This document shows, piece by piece, positions 1-38,682 of a stretch of 64,000 nt of DNA. How positions within the stretch are numbered: position 1 is the first letter of the stretch; each line of letters starts with the position of its first letter. A program made the translations under genes and the position numbers. This DNA is from Eriocheir sinensis (Eukaryota; Arthropoda; Malacostraca; Decapoda; Varunidae): assembly GCF_024679095.1 (NCBI RefSeq), contig NC_066517.1, positions 23,445,040 to 23,509,039 of the forward strand, read 5' to 3'. The notes beneath the pieces were generated by a model. The model worked only from the letters and a program-made list of their open reading frames with translations, was not told the origin of the DNA and ran no database searches.

Positions 1-838
1 TCTTCTTTCCTTCCTTCCTTCCTTTCTTCCTTGGTTTGTGTTTGTGATTTCTTTTTCTCCTTCCTTCTTCCTTCTTCATCTCTTCCTTCCCCTCTTTATT
101 CCCTTTTTCCTCTAGAGCTTCGTTCCATCCTCTCGTTCCTTTCTTTCTTCCTTCCTTCCTTCCTTCTTTCCTTCCTTCCTTTCTTTCTTTCTTTCTTCGT
201 TTCTTTCGTCTTTTTTTCTTTCGTCAGGCATTTAGTATTTCTCCATTTCTCTCATTCCAAAAAAAATAAGAAAAATAATGAACGAATGAATAAAGAAAGA
301 GAGAAAGGAGTGAGTGAATGAGTGAGTGAGTGAGTGAGTGAGTGAGTGAGTGACCAATAGGCTAACATAGAGTGAACATGAACAGAAGTTGAGTGCAAAT
401 GAGGACTTAGTAAATGAGATTGAGAGCGTGTTTGCGTGTGTTTGTGTGTGTGTGTGTGTGTGTGTTTGTGGAGACACGAGAACACTACCACCACCACCAC
501 CACCACCACCAGTCACCACCGCTACTTCCTCATCCCCGGAGAAAGTGGTGGTGGTGGTGGTGGTGGTGGTGTGTACCTGTCTCCCCCCTAAAAAAAAAAG
601 AGAAAAAAGAAAAATAAGCATCTGTGTTATACCTGTTTGCCCCCTCCTCCCCCCCCCTCCCCACCCCCCCTTTATCTCCCCTTTCCCTTTCATCCCCTCC
701 CCTTTCTCCCCCCCTCCCCTTTCTCTCCCTCCCTTCTCCTTTAGTCCCCTTTCCCCTCTTTCTCTCCCTTCCATTTCCTCCCCTTCCTCCCTTTCTTCCT
801 CCCTCTACTGTTCCCTCTACCTATATATATACCTGTCT

Positions 839-925
<87 letters not shown>

Positions 926-966
926 TTATTCTTCGTTATTTACTTCCGTGTTTCATTCGCTTATCT

Positions 967-1027
<61 letters not shown>

Positions 1028-1274
1028 TTACTCACATGTGTATTGCCATTTGTATAATTCTCCCTCACCCTTCCTCCTATTCCTCCTCCTCCTCCTCCTC
1101 CTCCTCCTCTGCTCCCGCTTATCTCCTCCACCCAGAACGTACCCTTTCATCCCCTCCTCCTCCTCCTTCCTCCACCTCCTCCTCCTCCTCCTCCTCTGTA
1201 ACATGCAAGAGGAAGTGGTATTGTACTTATTAACTGATAGTGTTGTATTTCATGTTAGAGATTTATATATTAAC

Positions 1275-1362
<88 letters not shown>

Positions 1363-1394
1363 GTGGCACAAGTGTTTGGAGACGTGGCAAGTGT

Positions 1395-1443
<49 letters not shown>

Positions 1444-2112
1444 GGATTAATTTTAAAAAGTGTTATTGTTTTTTTTTTCGTTTTTTATCCGGGTTTCTAC
1501 GTATTAGTTTTGTGTTCAATGCTTTTTTCTTTTTTTTCGTGTTTTTTATTTAATTCTCGGTCTCGTTTCAACATTCCATTTCATTATATACATTTTTCCT
1601 TTCATTCCACGGAGCGTTTGTTTGGGGCGTGAAATTTCTCTCTCTAGTTTATATTTTCATTTAATTTATTTTATTTCATCAGATGTTTCAACACTTTTTC
1701 TTTCATTATTCACTCGTGCATGATTTTCCTTTTTCCTCATTTTTTATTTCCTTTATTTTTTTCTTGTTCGGATTTTTATCATTCTTGGTTTCGTTTTTTC
1801 TTTTTTGTTCAGATTTTCTCGTACGCACCTTTTTAATTTTTGGTAATCTCATATTTTTTTTTTTTTTTTTTTTTTCGTGTTGTGGTGGTGGTGGTGGTCG
1901 GGGTTTCAAATATATTCCATTTTCTTCGTCTAATTGTCTTTGTTAATTGTCTTCCTTCTACCTTCCTTCATTAGCATCTCATCAACTTGCCAACACACAC
2001 ACGATTCAATTCTTCTTCTTTTTTATATTCTATTTCCTCATTCTCGTACGTTTCTTCCTATTTTTATGGCTATCTATCTATTTATATCTATTGTGCACAT
2101 CTTTACATTCCT
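1..2112. repeat. Simple-repeat block: pyrimidine tracts, GAGT, GT, CAC/GTG, CT, CA, GA
   Basis: Holds (TTCC)-rich DNA to about 235, (GAGT)n near 310-351, (GT)n 434-470, (CAC)n 487-511 facing (GTG)n 546-571, (CT)n 842-920, (CA)n 969-1023, (CTC)n near 1080-1110, (GA)n 1284-1358, (GT)n 1397-1441 and T-rich DNA to 1.95 kb. No gene seen; open frames here are repeat translations. Confidence 0.85.
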
Positions 2113-2425
2113 TCAATACTTCTAGGTACACACACGATTCAGTTATTCTTCTTATTTATCTTCTGTCTCCTCATTCTCGTACGTTTCTTCCTATTTTTAT
2201 GTCTATCTATCTCTATCTATCTGTATTTATATCTATTGTGTACACCTTTACATTCCTTCAATACTTCTAGGTACACACACGATTCGAATCTTCTTATTTA
2301 TCTTTTGTCTCCTCATTCTCGTACGTTTCTTCCTATAATTTTATGCCTCTATCTATTTATATCTATTGTGTACACCTTTACATTCCTTCAATACTTCTAG
2401 GTACACACACGATTCAATTCTTCTT
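1990..2425 (+). repeat. Tandem repeat, ~130-150 bp unit, 3+ copies
   Basis: Each copy runs from CACACACGATTC through CTCATTCTCGTACGTTTCTT, a TCTA/TTTA run and ACATTCCTTCAATACTTCTA. Copies begin near 1995, 2128 and 2275, with a partial one at 2405. Length differences lie in the TCTA run. Confidence 0.8.
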
Positions 2426-2797
2426 ATTTATCTTTTGTGTCCCCATTCTCGTTCTCCCAAAAAATAAGAAAAATAAATGAACGAGTGAATAAAGAAAAAT
2501 AAAAAGGAGTGAGTGTGTCGTTGAGTGAGTGAGTGAGTGATGTATGTTAATCTATTGGTCACACACTTACTCACTCACTCACTCATCTCCATTTTCATTC
2601 CTCTCATCAACGTTCTTTTTCATTTCCATTTTCCTCACATTGTCAGACACCATGTGCCTTTTTTCCCTCGGTGTTATCTTATCCATCTTTCGGGCGCCGC
2701 TTTCTTATCTTGTATCTTATCGTAAGTAAGTAAATTTTGTGGAAGGGGGAGAAGGAATGCAGAGAAGGGGAGGAGAAAAGGGGGGGAAGGGGATGGG

Positions 2798-2860
<63 letters not shown>

Positions 2861-3300
2861 ACCTGAATATTAAAGGGCTACTGATCTTGTTGCTGTTCTT
2901 GTTGTTGCTGTTGGTCTGATTGGCAACTTGGAGTAATGGGGGAGAGAGGAAGAGGAGGAGCTAATGGTAGTTAATGAGGAGGAGGAAGGGGGAAGGAGGA
3001 GGAGAGGGATAAAGAGATGGAAGGGATATGGAGAGGGAGATGGAGGAGGAGGAGGGAAGATAAGGGGGGTGATATGGGAGGGAGGGAGAGAGAGAGAGAG
3101 AGAGAGTGGTTGTTAGTTGCTAGTCGGTCTCTCTCTCTCGTGTAATCCAGGTGGAGAGAGAGAGAACGTGGTCTGCTAACCGGAGTGGCTTCACCTCCTC
3201 CTCCTCCTCCTCGTCGTCGTCTTCCTCCATTACGTAGTGTTGACATCGAAGAGACGAAAGGGGGCCAGAAAACTCCCCTTGCAGAACTCCATTTAAAAGT
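2426..3300. repeat. GAGT, GT and GGA repeats, no gene seen
   Basis: Contains a second copy of the segment at 258-370 (2457-2570), a (GT)n tract at 2801-2858 and GGA-rich DNA to about 3080. No coding evidence. Confidence 0.7.
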
Positions 3301-4262
3301 GTTCGATACGGTGTTGTTTTTGTGGTGTTGAAAGTGGTGGTGAAAGTCCTTGGTGGTGGTGATTGTGGTGATCGGTTTAAGGTTAGGGTCTTGATATAGG
3401 TTTTGCGGTGGTGGTTTGGTGATATTTTGGTGGTGTGGTTGAGTTTTTGTGGTGGTGGTGGTGGTGGTGTTGAGTATAGCGACGCATAGTTGTGGTGGTG
3501 GTGATGGTGGTGATATTGAGTAACCAGAGGAAAGAGATTTAGCAGTGGTGTTGAGAAGGTGTTGAGAAGGTGATGTCAAAGTGGTGATGAACAGTCATTC
3601 TACGACGTTGCAGCTTATCTTCCGGCGCCCTGGTGGTGGTGGTGGTGGTGGAGGTGGTGATGACGGCAGTAGTGGTGCTGGTGGTGGTGTGAGAGGCAGT
3701 GCAGTGGAGGTAGTGAGGGTGGTGTTATTGTGACCGAGATCCCCTAATTTGGTGTTGAGTGTGGTGATGATTGTTAAGTTTTGGTGATACGTATAAACAT
3801 CTTGGTGGTGGTGATGGTGGTGGTGGTGGTGACAGCTTGAAAGTGGTGGTGAGATTTCTATATTTTGGTGGTGGTGATTTTGGTGATGGTAATAGAGGTG
3901 AAAGTGGTGATATTGGTGATGACAGCTCGAAAGTGGTGGTGATATTTCTATACTTTGGTGTTGTTGGTGGTGGTTATAGAGGTGTTTGGTAGTGATGGTG
4001 GTGATATTGGTGATGACAGCTTGAAAGTGGTGGTGAGATTATTAGTTTCTGTTGGTGGTGGTGACTTTGGTGGTGATGATTTTGGAGTTGTTTGGTGATA
4101 CGCATACACATCTCAGTGGTGGTGATGATGTTAGTTTCTCCTATTAGTGGTGGTGAAACTCGTTAATAGCATTCAATAGTAGTAGTAATAAAAACACCGA
4201 TCGCAATAGTAGTGGTGGTGTTGGCTGGTGGTGGTGACAGTCTTACGTTAGTAGTGGTGATG
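3300..4262 (+). repeat. GTG/GTGATG-rich block with ~95 bp higher-order repeat
   Basis: Dominated by GTG triplets. The segment GACAGCTTGAAAGTGGTGG plus following bases recurs near 3830, 3921 and 4016, giving a higher-order period of about 95 bp. It lies directly upstream of the candidate Evi5 exon 1 and may be part of its leader or promoter region. Confidence 0.75.
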
Positions 4263-4273
4263 AAACCCACAAG

Positions 4274-30888
<26,615 letters not shown>

Positions 30889-32565
30889 TGAACGGTCCTC
30901 GAGGCTTCTCCAATCCTCCTACTCGTGATGGTGAGATGGACAGCTTTAATCCGCGGCGCAGTGTGAGGACTTGTGGTGCTGTGTATGTGCGTGTGTGTGC
31001 GCTGTTTGTGTGTGCTGAGAGGATGAGGAACAGGGAGACAGGGAGATGGCGAGGGAGTTTGGCGTGACCCACACCCCTCGTAACCCCCTCCGGCACAGCA
31101 GCCAATGAGAACACTGTATCGCCACCGTTCACGCCACTCCCCTGTGCACTGGTCACCCGCCACGGCACCACTGGACCACTAGTTAGTTCGTAGCAATGAC
31201 TGACGTCTTTATACTTTTTCACATGGTCCGAGTGGCCATCCCGACAGTCCGAGTTGGCTCACCGGGCGTCTGTTTACCACTCCGTGTCTCCTCGCGCTCG
31301 CAGGGAGGGACGGACGTGTGTGTTTTGGCTCATGTTTGTCGTCTCATTCATGTGGAGTCAGTTTTTAGGCGACGGTTGCCAAGTTATGTCCTATTAAGAG
31401 TTGCCAGAGCATTATAGAAGGGAAGGTCCTGGCCGGCTGTGGGTGGGTATGTGAGCTCTCTGGAGGCAACGTGATAAGAGTTGAAAGAGAGCTTGAGGTT
31501 ATGAAGTGCAATGAGCTGTTAGTGGGTAATGTGATGAGTTGAAAGAGAGCTTGAGAGGTTATGAAGTGCAGTGAGCTGTTAGTGATTGGAGAGGGAAGAG
31601 CTGATGAAGTAGATGAAGGGAAGAGCTGACGAAGCTGATGAAGTAGATGAAGGTTGTTGTAAGAATCCAAGATGAGACGAGTGAGATATTTTAATGCGGT
31701 TTAGTAAGAGCAGCTGGCCAGGAGGTGAGACGAGGAGGAATTAGTCGATGAAACCTATGGGTGAAGGAGACTGTAGCAATAGAAAAGCTTCACAAATATT
31801 TATAGGCACAATCAATGTCAAGCTGTGATGTTCTCCCCGAGCTCTCGCTTCCCCCGAGGAGGAGCGGGACACCACGATAACCAAAACAGAAGGTATTTAT
31901 TTATTTAGGTTTGCATATGATGATGATGATGATGTGTACTTATGTTATGTAGACTTGTGTATATAATTATTATATATATATAAATACACACATATATATA
32001 TAAAAAAATGGAAAAGTTATTAGTTCATTGAGACATGCAGGCGAAAATTCTATAGCGCTCGTCTTCCTGAGTTTGGCGACGAGCGAGGTGTATTTTTTGT
32101 TGCGCTTCAAGCACCTTCGTCACACAGAGAGAGAGAGGGAGTCCCATGTCTGTGTTTCTTATACTTGGGGTGTCGTATATGTGACTTCCCTGCACTGTGA
32201 CCCAAAACACATGCCCCAGATACAACCCCCAGATATCACACTGAAATCACAACTCTTAGGACCATTTATGCAACCACGCGGACCAGTGACGTAACGCGCT
32301 TTGTGTACGTAAATGAGTGCAGGCGAAGGGCTTGTATACGAACCGACTGAAGGGAACACAGCCAGGACTCCCATCACCTTAAGAAATTGGTCTTCCTTGA
32401 TACACTACACGATGGGGTGACAATCAGGGACGTGAAGGGACCATCCAAGGACCAAGCTATCACCTACCGAGCGTGACTATACACGGCCATCAGTCAGTCA
32501 GTCCGCCAGTCAGTCCTTGAGTTGTGCGATAAGCCACAATCAACGCAGGTGCTAAGGGAAATAAA
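30889..32565 (+). other. Probable Evi5 3' UTR and flank
   Basis: No coding signal follows the stop. The segment is mixed-complexity DNA with short GAT and TA runs near 31.92-32.0 kb. AATAAA at 32560-32565 is one candidate polyadenylation signal; the true end is unknown. A degenerate repeat of about 60 bp (GTTGAAAGAGAGCTTGAG, TTATGAAGTGCA) lies at 31470-31580. Confidence 0.4.
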
Positions 32566-33250
32566 CACCCAACTCTTGCAATTGTCACTCTGTCTTGCTT
32601 CGTAGCGGATTAAAATTTCTTTGTGTTCCAGATGTTCCTTTCCTCCCCCCTCGACATCGGCGGCACAGAGACACACGCTCCCTTGTTTGGGCGCTCCGAG
32701 AGTCGCTCCATGTGTGTGGCTTGTCGACTTTCGCTCCTGTTCATTCACTCCTTAACTGCTGTAATTTGCAAAGCTTTCTAGGTCAACCTGAATCACTGGT
32801 GCACGCGAGTCTCCTAGTGATAGCATTGATTCAATACTCAATATTTCTATACTTTAAAATTTAATATATATTTAGACACAGAGGCAGATTCACTTGTGTG
32901 TGTATGTGACGTGAAGCGATGGAGGTACAGACAGTTAGACGGACCTTTAACTTTGTGTGTCAGGAGTCCACGAGGGTCACGCGTTGTGTTGTTTTCCGTA
33001 CCGAAGCAAAAGATTTATAAAGACTGTGAAGGTAAAGAATTATGTCATGTAGCGAAGGGTAGAGAGAGGGAAGCGGAATGCCCCAAACATTCCACTGTAA
33101 TGCAACTCAGACCATTTGTCATGAACTTCAATGATAATTAAATATGAGACTATTTACTGGTGGGTTTTCTTCCTTACTCCTTCGTCCTTGCAAGTGTGGG
33201 TCATCTGATGGCGTGCAAGAATGAGTGCAGTGTGTGTGTGTGTGTGTGTG
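32566..33250. other. Intergenic, nothing recognised
   Basis: Mixed sequence without long repeats or a supported gene. A GT run begins at 33230. Confidence 0.5.
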
Positions 33251-33251
33251 T

Positions 33252-33602
33252 GTATTTACCTAGTTGTGAAATACAGGAAAAGAGGCGTACTAGGCTTGTG
33301 CTGTCCCATCTCCATAACGCCTATTATCCAGTTTGGCTTTAAATTCATGAATCGTTTTTGCACACACAGTCTCCTCGTCAAGTCCATTCCATGTTGTTAT
33401 GCTTCTGTATTTCTTGACATCTCCCCTACAGTCGCTCTTCTTCAATTTCTTACTCTTCCCTCTTGTCACACTCCTGTCATGTACCACTAGGTCTTCCCTG
33501 TCCAATTTCTCCAATCCCTCTTGTATCCTGTATAATGCTATTAGGTCCCCTCTCTTCTTCTTTCCAGTGTTGTTAGTCCCAATTTCTCCAGTCCAGTGTG
33601 TG
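33252..33602 (-). mobile_element. LINE ORF2 C-terminal fragment
   Basis: Minus-strand frame: KKRGDLIALYRIQEGLEKLD, then HDRSVTRGKSKKLKKSDC, then TTWNGLDEETVCAKTIHEFK. This is the region after the polymerase domain of jockey/CR1-like elements (RRGDLI...Y; VV--WN-L---V--A-S---FK). It differs from the 22.3 kb copy, so it is a second family or branch. About 100 codons remain open, so the insertion may be fairly recent. It is flanked by GT runs at 33230 and 33596. Confidence 0.8.
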
Positions 33603-33659
33603 TGTGTGTGTGTAGACTGGTTAGGCAGTGACAACAGAATGCTAAAACGTAACAAATAA

Positions 33660-34340
33660 ATATAAGGGTTTGACATAACACATAATTCTTCCCCCCGAGC
33701 CCCTGTTCCCTGCCACCACCATGCAAATTACATCCCCAACCCCCTCCCTTTCCCCTCCCTCCCTTTCCAACTTGTATATTCCCTTTACCTTACATAATAA
33801 AACCCACCCCTTCCAGCTTCCTACTCCCCTTCCATATCATGACCCCACCTCCTTCCCCTTCCCTTAACAACCCCCCCCTTTCCCCGCCTTCTGCTTTCTC
33901 CCTCACCAACGTGCATATCTTAATTTGTGACCTTTTCTCCTTTCTCTTAGTTTGACCTTTTTCCCTTTCCCTTATATCTATGACCTTTTCCCACCACCAT
34001 GCATATCCATCCTATCCCATTCCCCTTCTCTTCCTTCATCTCCATTCCCTTCTGCTTTCCTTCCTCCCTTTACCCCCATTCCCTTCCCTTGACAGTGCCC
34101 CCTTCCCTCCACCTTGCATATCCCCTCCCCTTCTTCCTCCCTTCCCTTGACAAACCTCCTCCTCCTCCTTCCTCCCCCTTCCTCCTTCTCTTTCCACCTC
34201 CCTCCCCACCACCTCGCAGAACTTACCCTCCTTCTCCTCTCCCCATCCTCCTCTCCAATCCCCTTCTGCTTCCCACTCCCTCCCCACCATCACCTGCTGT
34301 TCTTGACAAGGGATCTAAGCTGCCTACGAGGTGTTTAGGC
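33660..34340. repeat. Pyrimidine-rich block (CCCTT/CTCC)
   Basis: C/T-rich degenerate repeats (TTCCCCTTCC type) with several ACCACCATGCATATCC-like copies near 33.72, 33.91, 33.99 and 34.12 kb. No gene seen. Confidence 0.7.
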
Positions 34341-35440
34341 TCTTAATCTTTCAACACTACAAGGACTTGAAGCTTATCAGTGGCAGGTTAATGAAGGTGA
34401 GATGTGGAGTGTGTGTGTGTGTGTGTAGAGGAAAGAAGTGCAGTGGATTAAGGATAGAAAAGCAAACAGGTAGAGGGATAGAAGGCGGATAGAGGAATAG
34501 AAAAGAGATAGACAGACAGAGGGATAGAAGAAATAGAGGAATAGAAAACAGATACACATTTTTTTTACAACAAAGGGCACAAAAAAAGAAAACAATAATA
34601 AAAAAAGCCCGCAAATAGAATATGAAATAGAATATAATAGAAAACACAGAGGGAAGAGGGTTGAAAAATTGGGGAGGAGTCTTGATTTGGAAAGGGGTGT
34701 GGCTTGAGAAGGAGGAAGCAGAGGAGGAGGAGGAGGAAGAATGGAAAGAACGGGGGGCGGGGCAGGGCGGGGCGGGGCTTATGTGTAACGGGGAAGAGGA
34801 ACTTTTGGATATGATCACCAACACCACCATCACCACCACCGCCTCCACCTCTGTTCACGGCCATGACTATGCTGGACATTGTGGACGCTTCTGGATATTG
34901 TCTGGATAGAGTTTGAAGAGTGTTACAGGAGAGGTGGGACGCTAGTGGATACTGTTGTGGTGTGTCCTGGGGGCGGTGTGTGTGTGTGTGTGTGTGTGTG
35001 TTGGATATTGTCTGGTTAGAATTCCAAGAGTGTTACGGGAGAGATGGGACGCTGGTGGATACTGTTGTGGTGTGTGTGTGTGTGTGTGTGCGCTCAAAGG
35101 TCAGTCGTCGGTGGTGGATATCGTACGTGGTGTTCCTCGAGGTAGTTGAGAGCGGGTGGTCGTGGATGTTGTCTGTCTTGGGGAATATTGTCTCAGAAGG
35201 ACCTGTTTGTGATGGTGGTGGTTGGTGGTGGTGGATATTGTTCGTGTGTGTGTATATGTGTGTGCGTGTTCATGTGTGTGTGTGTGTATTTCACCACGGC
35301 CTCATCACGAGCTGAACTCGTCATCGTCAGCAGGTACCCTCCCGACCCGAGCGTGCTCATTACGGTCGATCTCAGGGTGCTGCCGTGACCTCCACACACC
35401 CCACACCCCGTACCCCGTGCTCAGGGGGGAACAGTAACCA
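34341..35440. repeat. GATAGA, GGA, GT repeats; ~117 bp duplication
   Basis: GGATAGAAG-type units at 34.45-34.55 kb, G-rich block 34752-34777, and a tandem duplication at 34910-35080 (GTGTTACAGGAGAGGTGGGA and GTGTTACGGGAGAGATGGGA, each followed by GGATACTGTTGTGGTGTGT). GT runs at 34978-35000 and 35070-35090. Confidence 0.75.
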
Positions 35441-35444
35441 CCTC

Positions 35445-35518
35445 TCTGTCAGTGGAAAATTCCCGGTCTGAGCTGGGCTCAGCAGTGCAGAGCCCTACCA
35501 CTGAGCTACCTTAGCGGT
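35445..35518 (-). mobile_element. tRNA-derived SINE relic
   Basis: On the minus strand GGTAGCTCAGTGGTAGGGCT is an excellent tRNA A box, followed by an anticodon-arm-like stem GGGCTC/GAGCCC with a 9 nt loop. The B-box region (CCGGGAATTTTCC) is degenerate. Not a functional tRNA. Confidence 0.5.
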
Positions 35519-35592
35519 GTGTGTGAAAGCACTAACTACATAATGCATGCCTTTTCGTGTCGTTTGTCTGCGTCTTTTTGTCTGAAAGTATG

Positions 35593-35657
<65 letters not shown>
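35593..35657 (+). repeat. (CA)n microsatellite
   Basis: About 64 bp of CA, then CGCACACGCACACAC. Confidence 0.97.
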
Positions 35658-35658
<1 letters not shown>

Positions 35659-35726
35659 CGCACACGCACACACTAACTCCCACCCCCTTCCCCCCACACA
35701 CCAATAGCCTTTCATTATCTACTAAA

Positions 35727-35831
<105 letters not shown>

Positions 35832-35931
35832 AGGTATCACGAGACATCCTCAACGAAGCCGGGAAGTCAGGCAAATAAAACAGGACATTGACCTCACCAA
35901 ATACTTTTACGACGACACGGCAGCAGCTTCT

Positions 35932-35935
<4 letters not shown>

Positions 35936-35980
<45 letters not shown>
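35936..35980 (+). repeat. (CA)n microsatellite
   Basis: About 45 bp of CA. Confidence 0.97.
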
Positions 35981-35983
<3 letters not shown>

Positions 35984-36122
35984 TGGAGGCCAAGTATGAA
36001 GGAAGGAAAGAAAACTCGCCTGGCAACATTTTTTTCTGTTTCGAATACGCAATCTAGTTCTGACAAAATCCATTATTACTTTTTTTTTTCAGAGGTACCA
36101 AAGGGCTGACGCAAAATAGGTC

Positions 36123-36125
<3 letters not shown>

Positions 36126-36212
<87 letters not shown>
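36126..36212 (+). repeat. (GA)n microsatellite
   Basis: About 86 bp of uninterrupted GA. Confidence 0.98.
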
Positions 36213-36215
<3 letters not shown>

Positions 36216-36224
36216 AAATACTAT

Positions 36225-36462
36225 ACCTTTTAGAATTATCGAAGTCACTTTTAGAATCATCGAAGTCACTTTTAAAATTATCGAAGTCACTTTTAAAATT
36301 ATCGAAGTCACTTTTAAAATTATCGAAGAAGTAACTTTTAGAATTATCGAAGTAACTTTTAAAATTATCGAAGAAGTAACTTTCAGAATTATCGAAGTAA
36401 CTTAGAATTATTTTTATCGAAGTAACTTAGAATTATCGAAGTAACTTAAAGAATTATCGAAG
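36225..36462 (+). repeat. 21 bp minisatellite (ATTATCGAAGTCACTTTTAAA)
   Basis: Unit AATTATCGAAGTCACTTTTA (plus A), about 11 copies with GAAGAAGTAAC and shorter variants toward the 3' end. It stays open because the unit is a multiple of three; no start, homology or domain supports a protein. Confidence 0.92.
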
Positions 36463-36779
36463 AGGGAGATGCGCGGGAATAAGATCGTTAGGGGATACTA
36501 TAAGAAATAAATAAGTTTGTGGTCCGCGCACGTAACAGTCGATCCATTATACCTACAAGTTGTCCCTCAAGGCTTTAGTAGGATTGATGAAGGAATACAT
36601 TAGTGTCGCTAGGGAAGAAATATCAATGCAGGACTCAACCCTCTACGTGTGATAAAATAGACAGATAAATAAATAAATATATAAATGATGAAATGAATAT
36701 ATAAAATAAGACGACCTATTATATGAGCGTCCAATAAACCACTTCTAAAATAAAAACATAAGAAAATCCTCAACGAAAT

Positions 36780-37185
36780 ACCCCCAAAAAGACGATATAT
36801 TAATGGAATCACACACACACACAAAAAAAAAAAAAACGTGTAGCTATAAAAAAAAATATTGCCCCCCCCCAAAAAAAGATTTCGTTTAAAAATAAATAAA
36901 AATATGAATTCGCTAAAAAATCTACCTTCAAAACGAACGGAATACAAACAAACTCTTCTACACGACAATGACAATATCCGAAATACCGTCGTGCAGAATA
37001 ACAACAACAACAAAAAAAAAAACGTTTACCTATAAAAAATATTGCACAAAAAAAAAGAATTCGTTCAAAAATCTATAAAAAAATGAATTCGCTAAAACAA
37101 ATCTACCTTCGAAACGGAATACAAAAAAACTCTTCTACACGACAATGACAATATCCGGAATACCGTCGTGCAGAATAACGTAACA
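36780..37185 (+). repeat. ~190 bp tandem duplication, AT-rich
   Basis: Two copies: an A-run, CGTGTAGCTATAAAAAAAAA or CGTTTACCTATAAAAAATAT, AATTCGCTAAAA, ATCTACCTTC-AAACG, then ACACGACAATGACAATATCC and GTCGTGCAGAATAAC. Confidence 0.88.
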
Positions 37186-37264
37186 TAACACGGGAAAGAA
37201 TGACATTACACTGAACTCTACGAAAAAGACCTCAAGAATAACGAAATCCCAGGAACACGAATAA

Positions 37265-38035
37265 GTGGAAACCGTCGACTTCATTCCCCGAGCCTTCCTT
37301 AACAGCCGAGAACGTCAACGATATTCCGAATACCATCACGCAACACAACGTAACATATCACGCAAGAAAATAACAGTAACGAAAAAGACCTCAAGAACAA
37401 CGAAAACCAGGAGAGAGAACGTCAACGATATTCCGAATACCATCACGCAACACAACGTAACATGACACGCAAAAGAATAACAGTAACGAAAAAAACCTCA
37501 AGAACAACGAAAACCAGGAGAGAAGATAAGTGGAAACCGTCGACTTCATTCCCCGAGTCTTCCTTAACAGCCGAGAACGTCAACGATATTCCGAATACCA
37601 TCACGCAACACAACGTAACATGACACGCAAAAGAATAACAGTAACGAAAAAAACCCTCATGAACTACGAAAACCAGGAGCGGGAATAAGCGGAAACCGTC
37701 GACTTCATTCCCCGAGTCTTTCATAACAGTCTAGAACGTCAACGATATTCCGAATACCATCATGCAAAACAACGTAACATGACACGCAAAAGAATAACAG
37801 TAACGAAAAAAACTCAAGAACAACGAAAACCAGCAGCGAGAATAAGCGGAAACCATCGACTTCATTCCCGGAGTCTTCCTTAACAGCCGAGAACGTCAAC
37901 GATATTCCGAATACCATCACGCAACACAACGTAACATGACACGCAAAGAATAACAGTAACGAAAAAAAACCTCATGAACTACGAAAACCAGGAGCGGGAA
38001 TAAGCGGAAACCGTCGACTTCTTTCCCCGAGACTT
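37265..38035 (+). repeat. Tandem array, ~158 bp unit, ~5 copies
   Basis: The unit contains GGAAACCGTCGACTTCATTC, CGAGAACGTCAACGATATTC, AACACAACGTAACATGACAC and GAATAACAGTAACGAAAAAA. The junction motif recurs near 37310, 37418, 37576, 37735 and 37893; the second interval is shortened by a deletion. Confidence 0.92.
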
Positions 38036-38682
38036 ATTTCTCCAGATGACCCAACAAAATAAAAGTTCGCGGCACAGGTCTCCCCGTTCCGCTACCTCCG
38101 CGCGTGGACCAGAATACAGGTTCCAGGTAACATCCCCTACCTGCACCGTTACCTGTCCGACCGTGTATGCAGGCGTAAGAAGATGCGGACTGACGCTAGA
38201 CAAGAGATACGTTGGGATTTATTTCGTGTCTAGGAGATAAAGACACTGGTAAATAGTTCCTTGATATACTGGTCGGTATTTTCAGATGCTTCTTCCAACT
38301 CTTTCTCATGTTAACTATTTTCAAAGGCCCAAAAAGAAGATTAATCGAGTTCTAATGAGTGTTTTTGTAGGTTCAGGGTACAGAAGAAGGGTCGAACTAC
38401 CACCAGGGTCATGAAACTACCCTTGAAAATGCTTAACACACCTACGAAAGCCTTGCCAAATGTGTGAGCTTGGAAAATGTTTAAGAATATGATGACCCAT
38501 AGTATCTCTCCCTCTCTCTCTCCTTCTCTCTCTCGAAGACGAAGAAGAAGAGGAGTAAGAGGAAGAAGAGGAGTAAAAAGAAGAAGAAGAAGAAGAAGAA
38601 GATGCAAAAGAGGAAGAAACGAAGGCGGAGCGTCTGGCATACTCCTACAATACGGTTGGTTAAGTCTGGCAAAATCTCGCTC

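Noticed and set aside
3285..3305. TATA-like CCATTTAAAAG upstream of the candidate exon 1
   Set aside because: It lies nearly 1 kb from the ATG with no initiator evidence; too weak to list as a promoter.
37979..38240. Overlapping open frames on both strands
   Set aside because: Neither shows a family motif; one starts without ATG, and the first part belongs to the tandem array.
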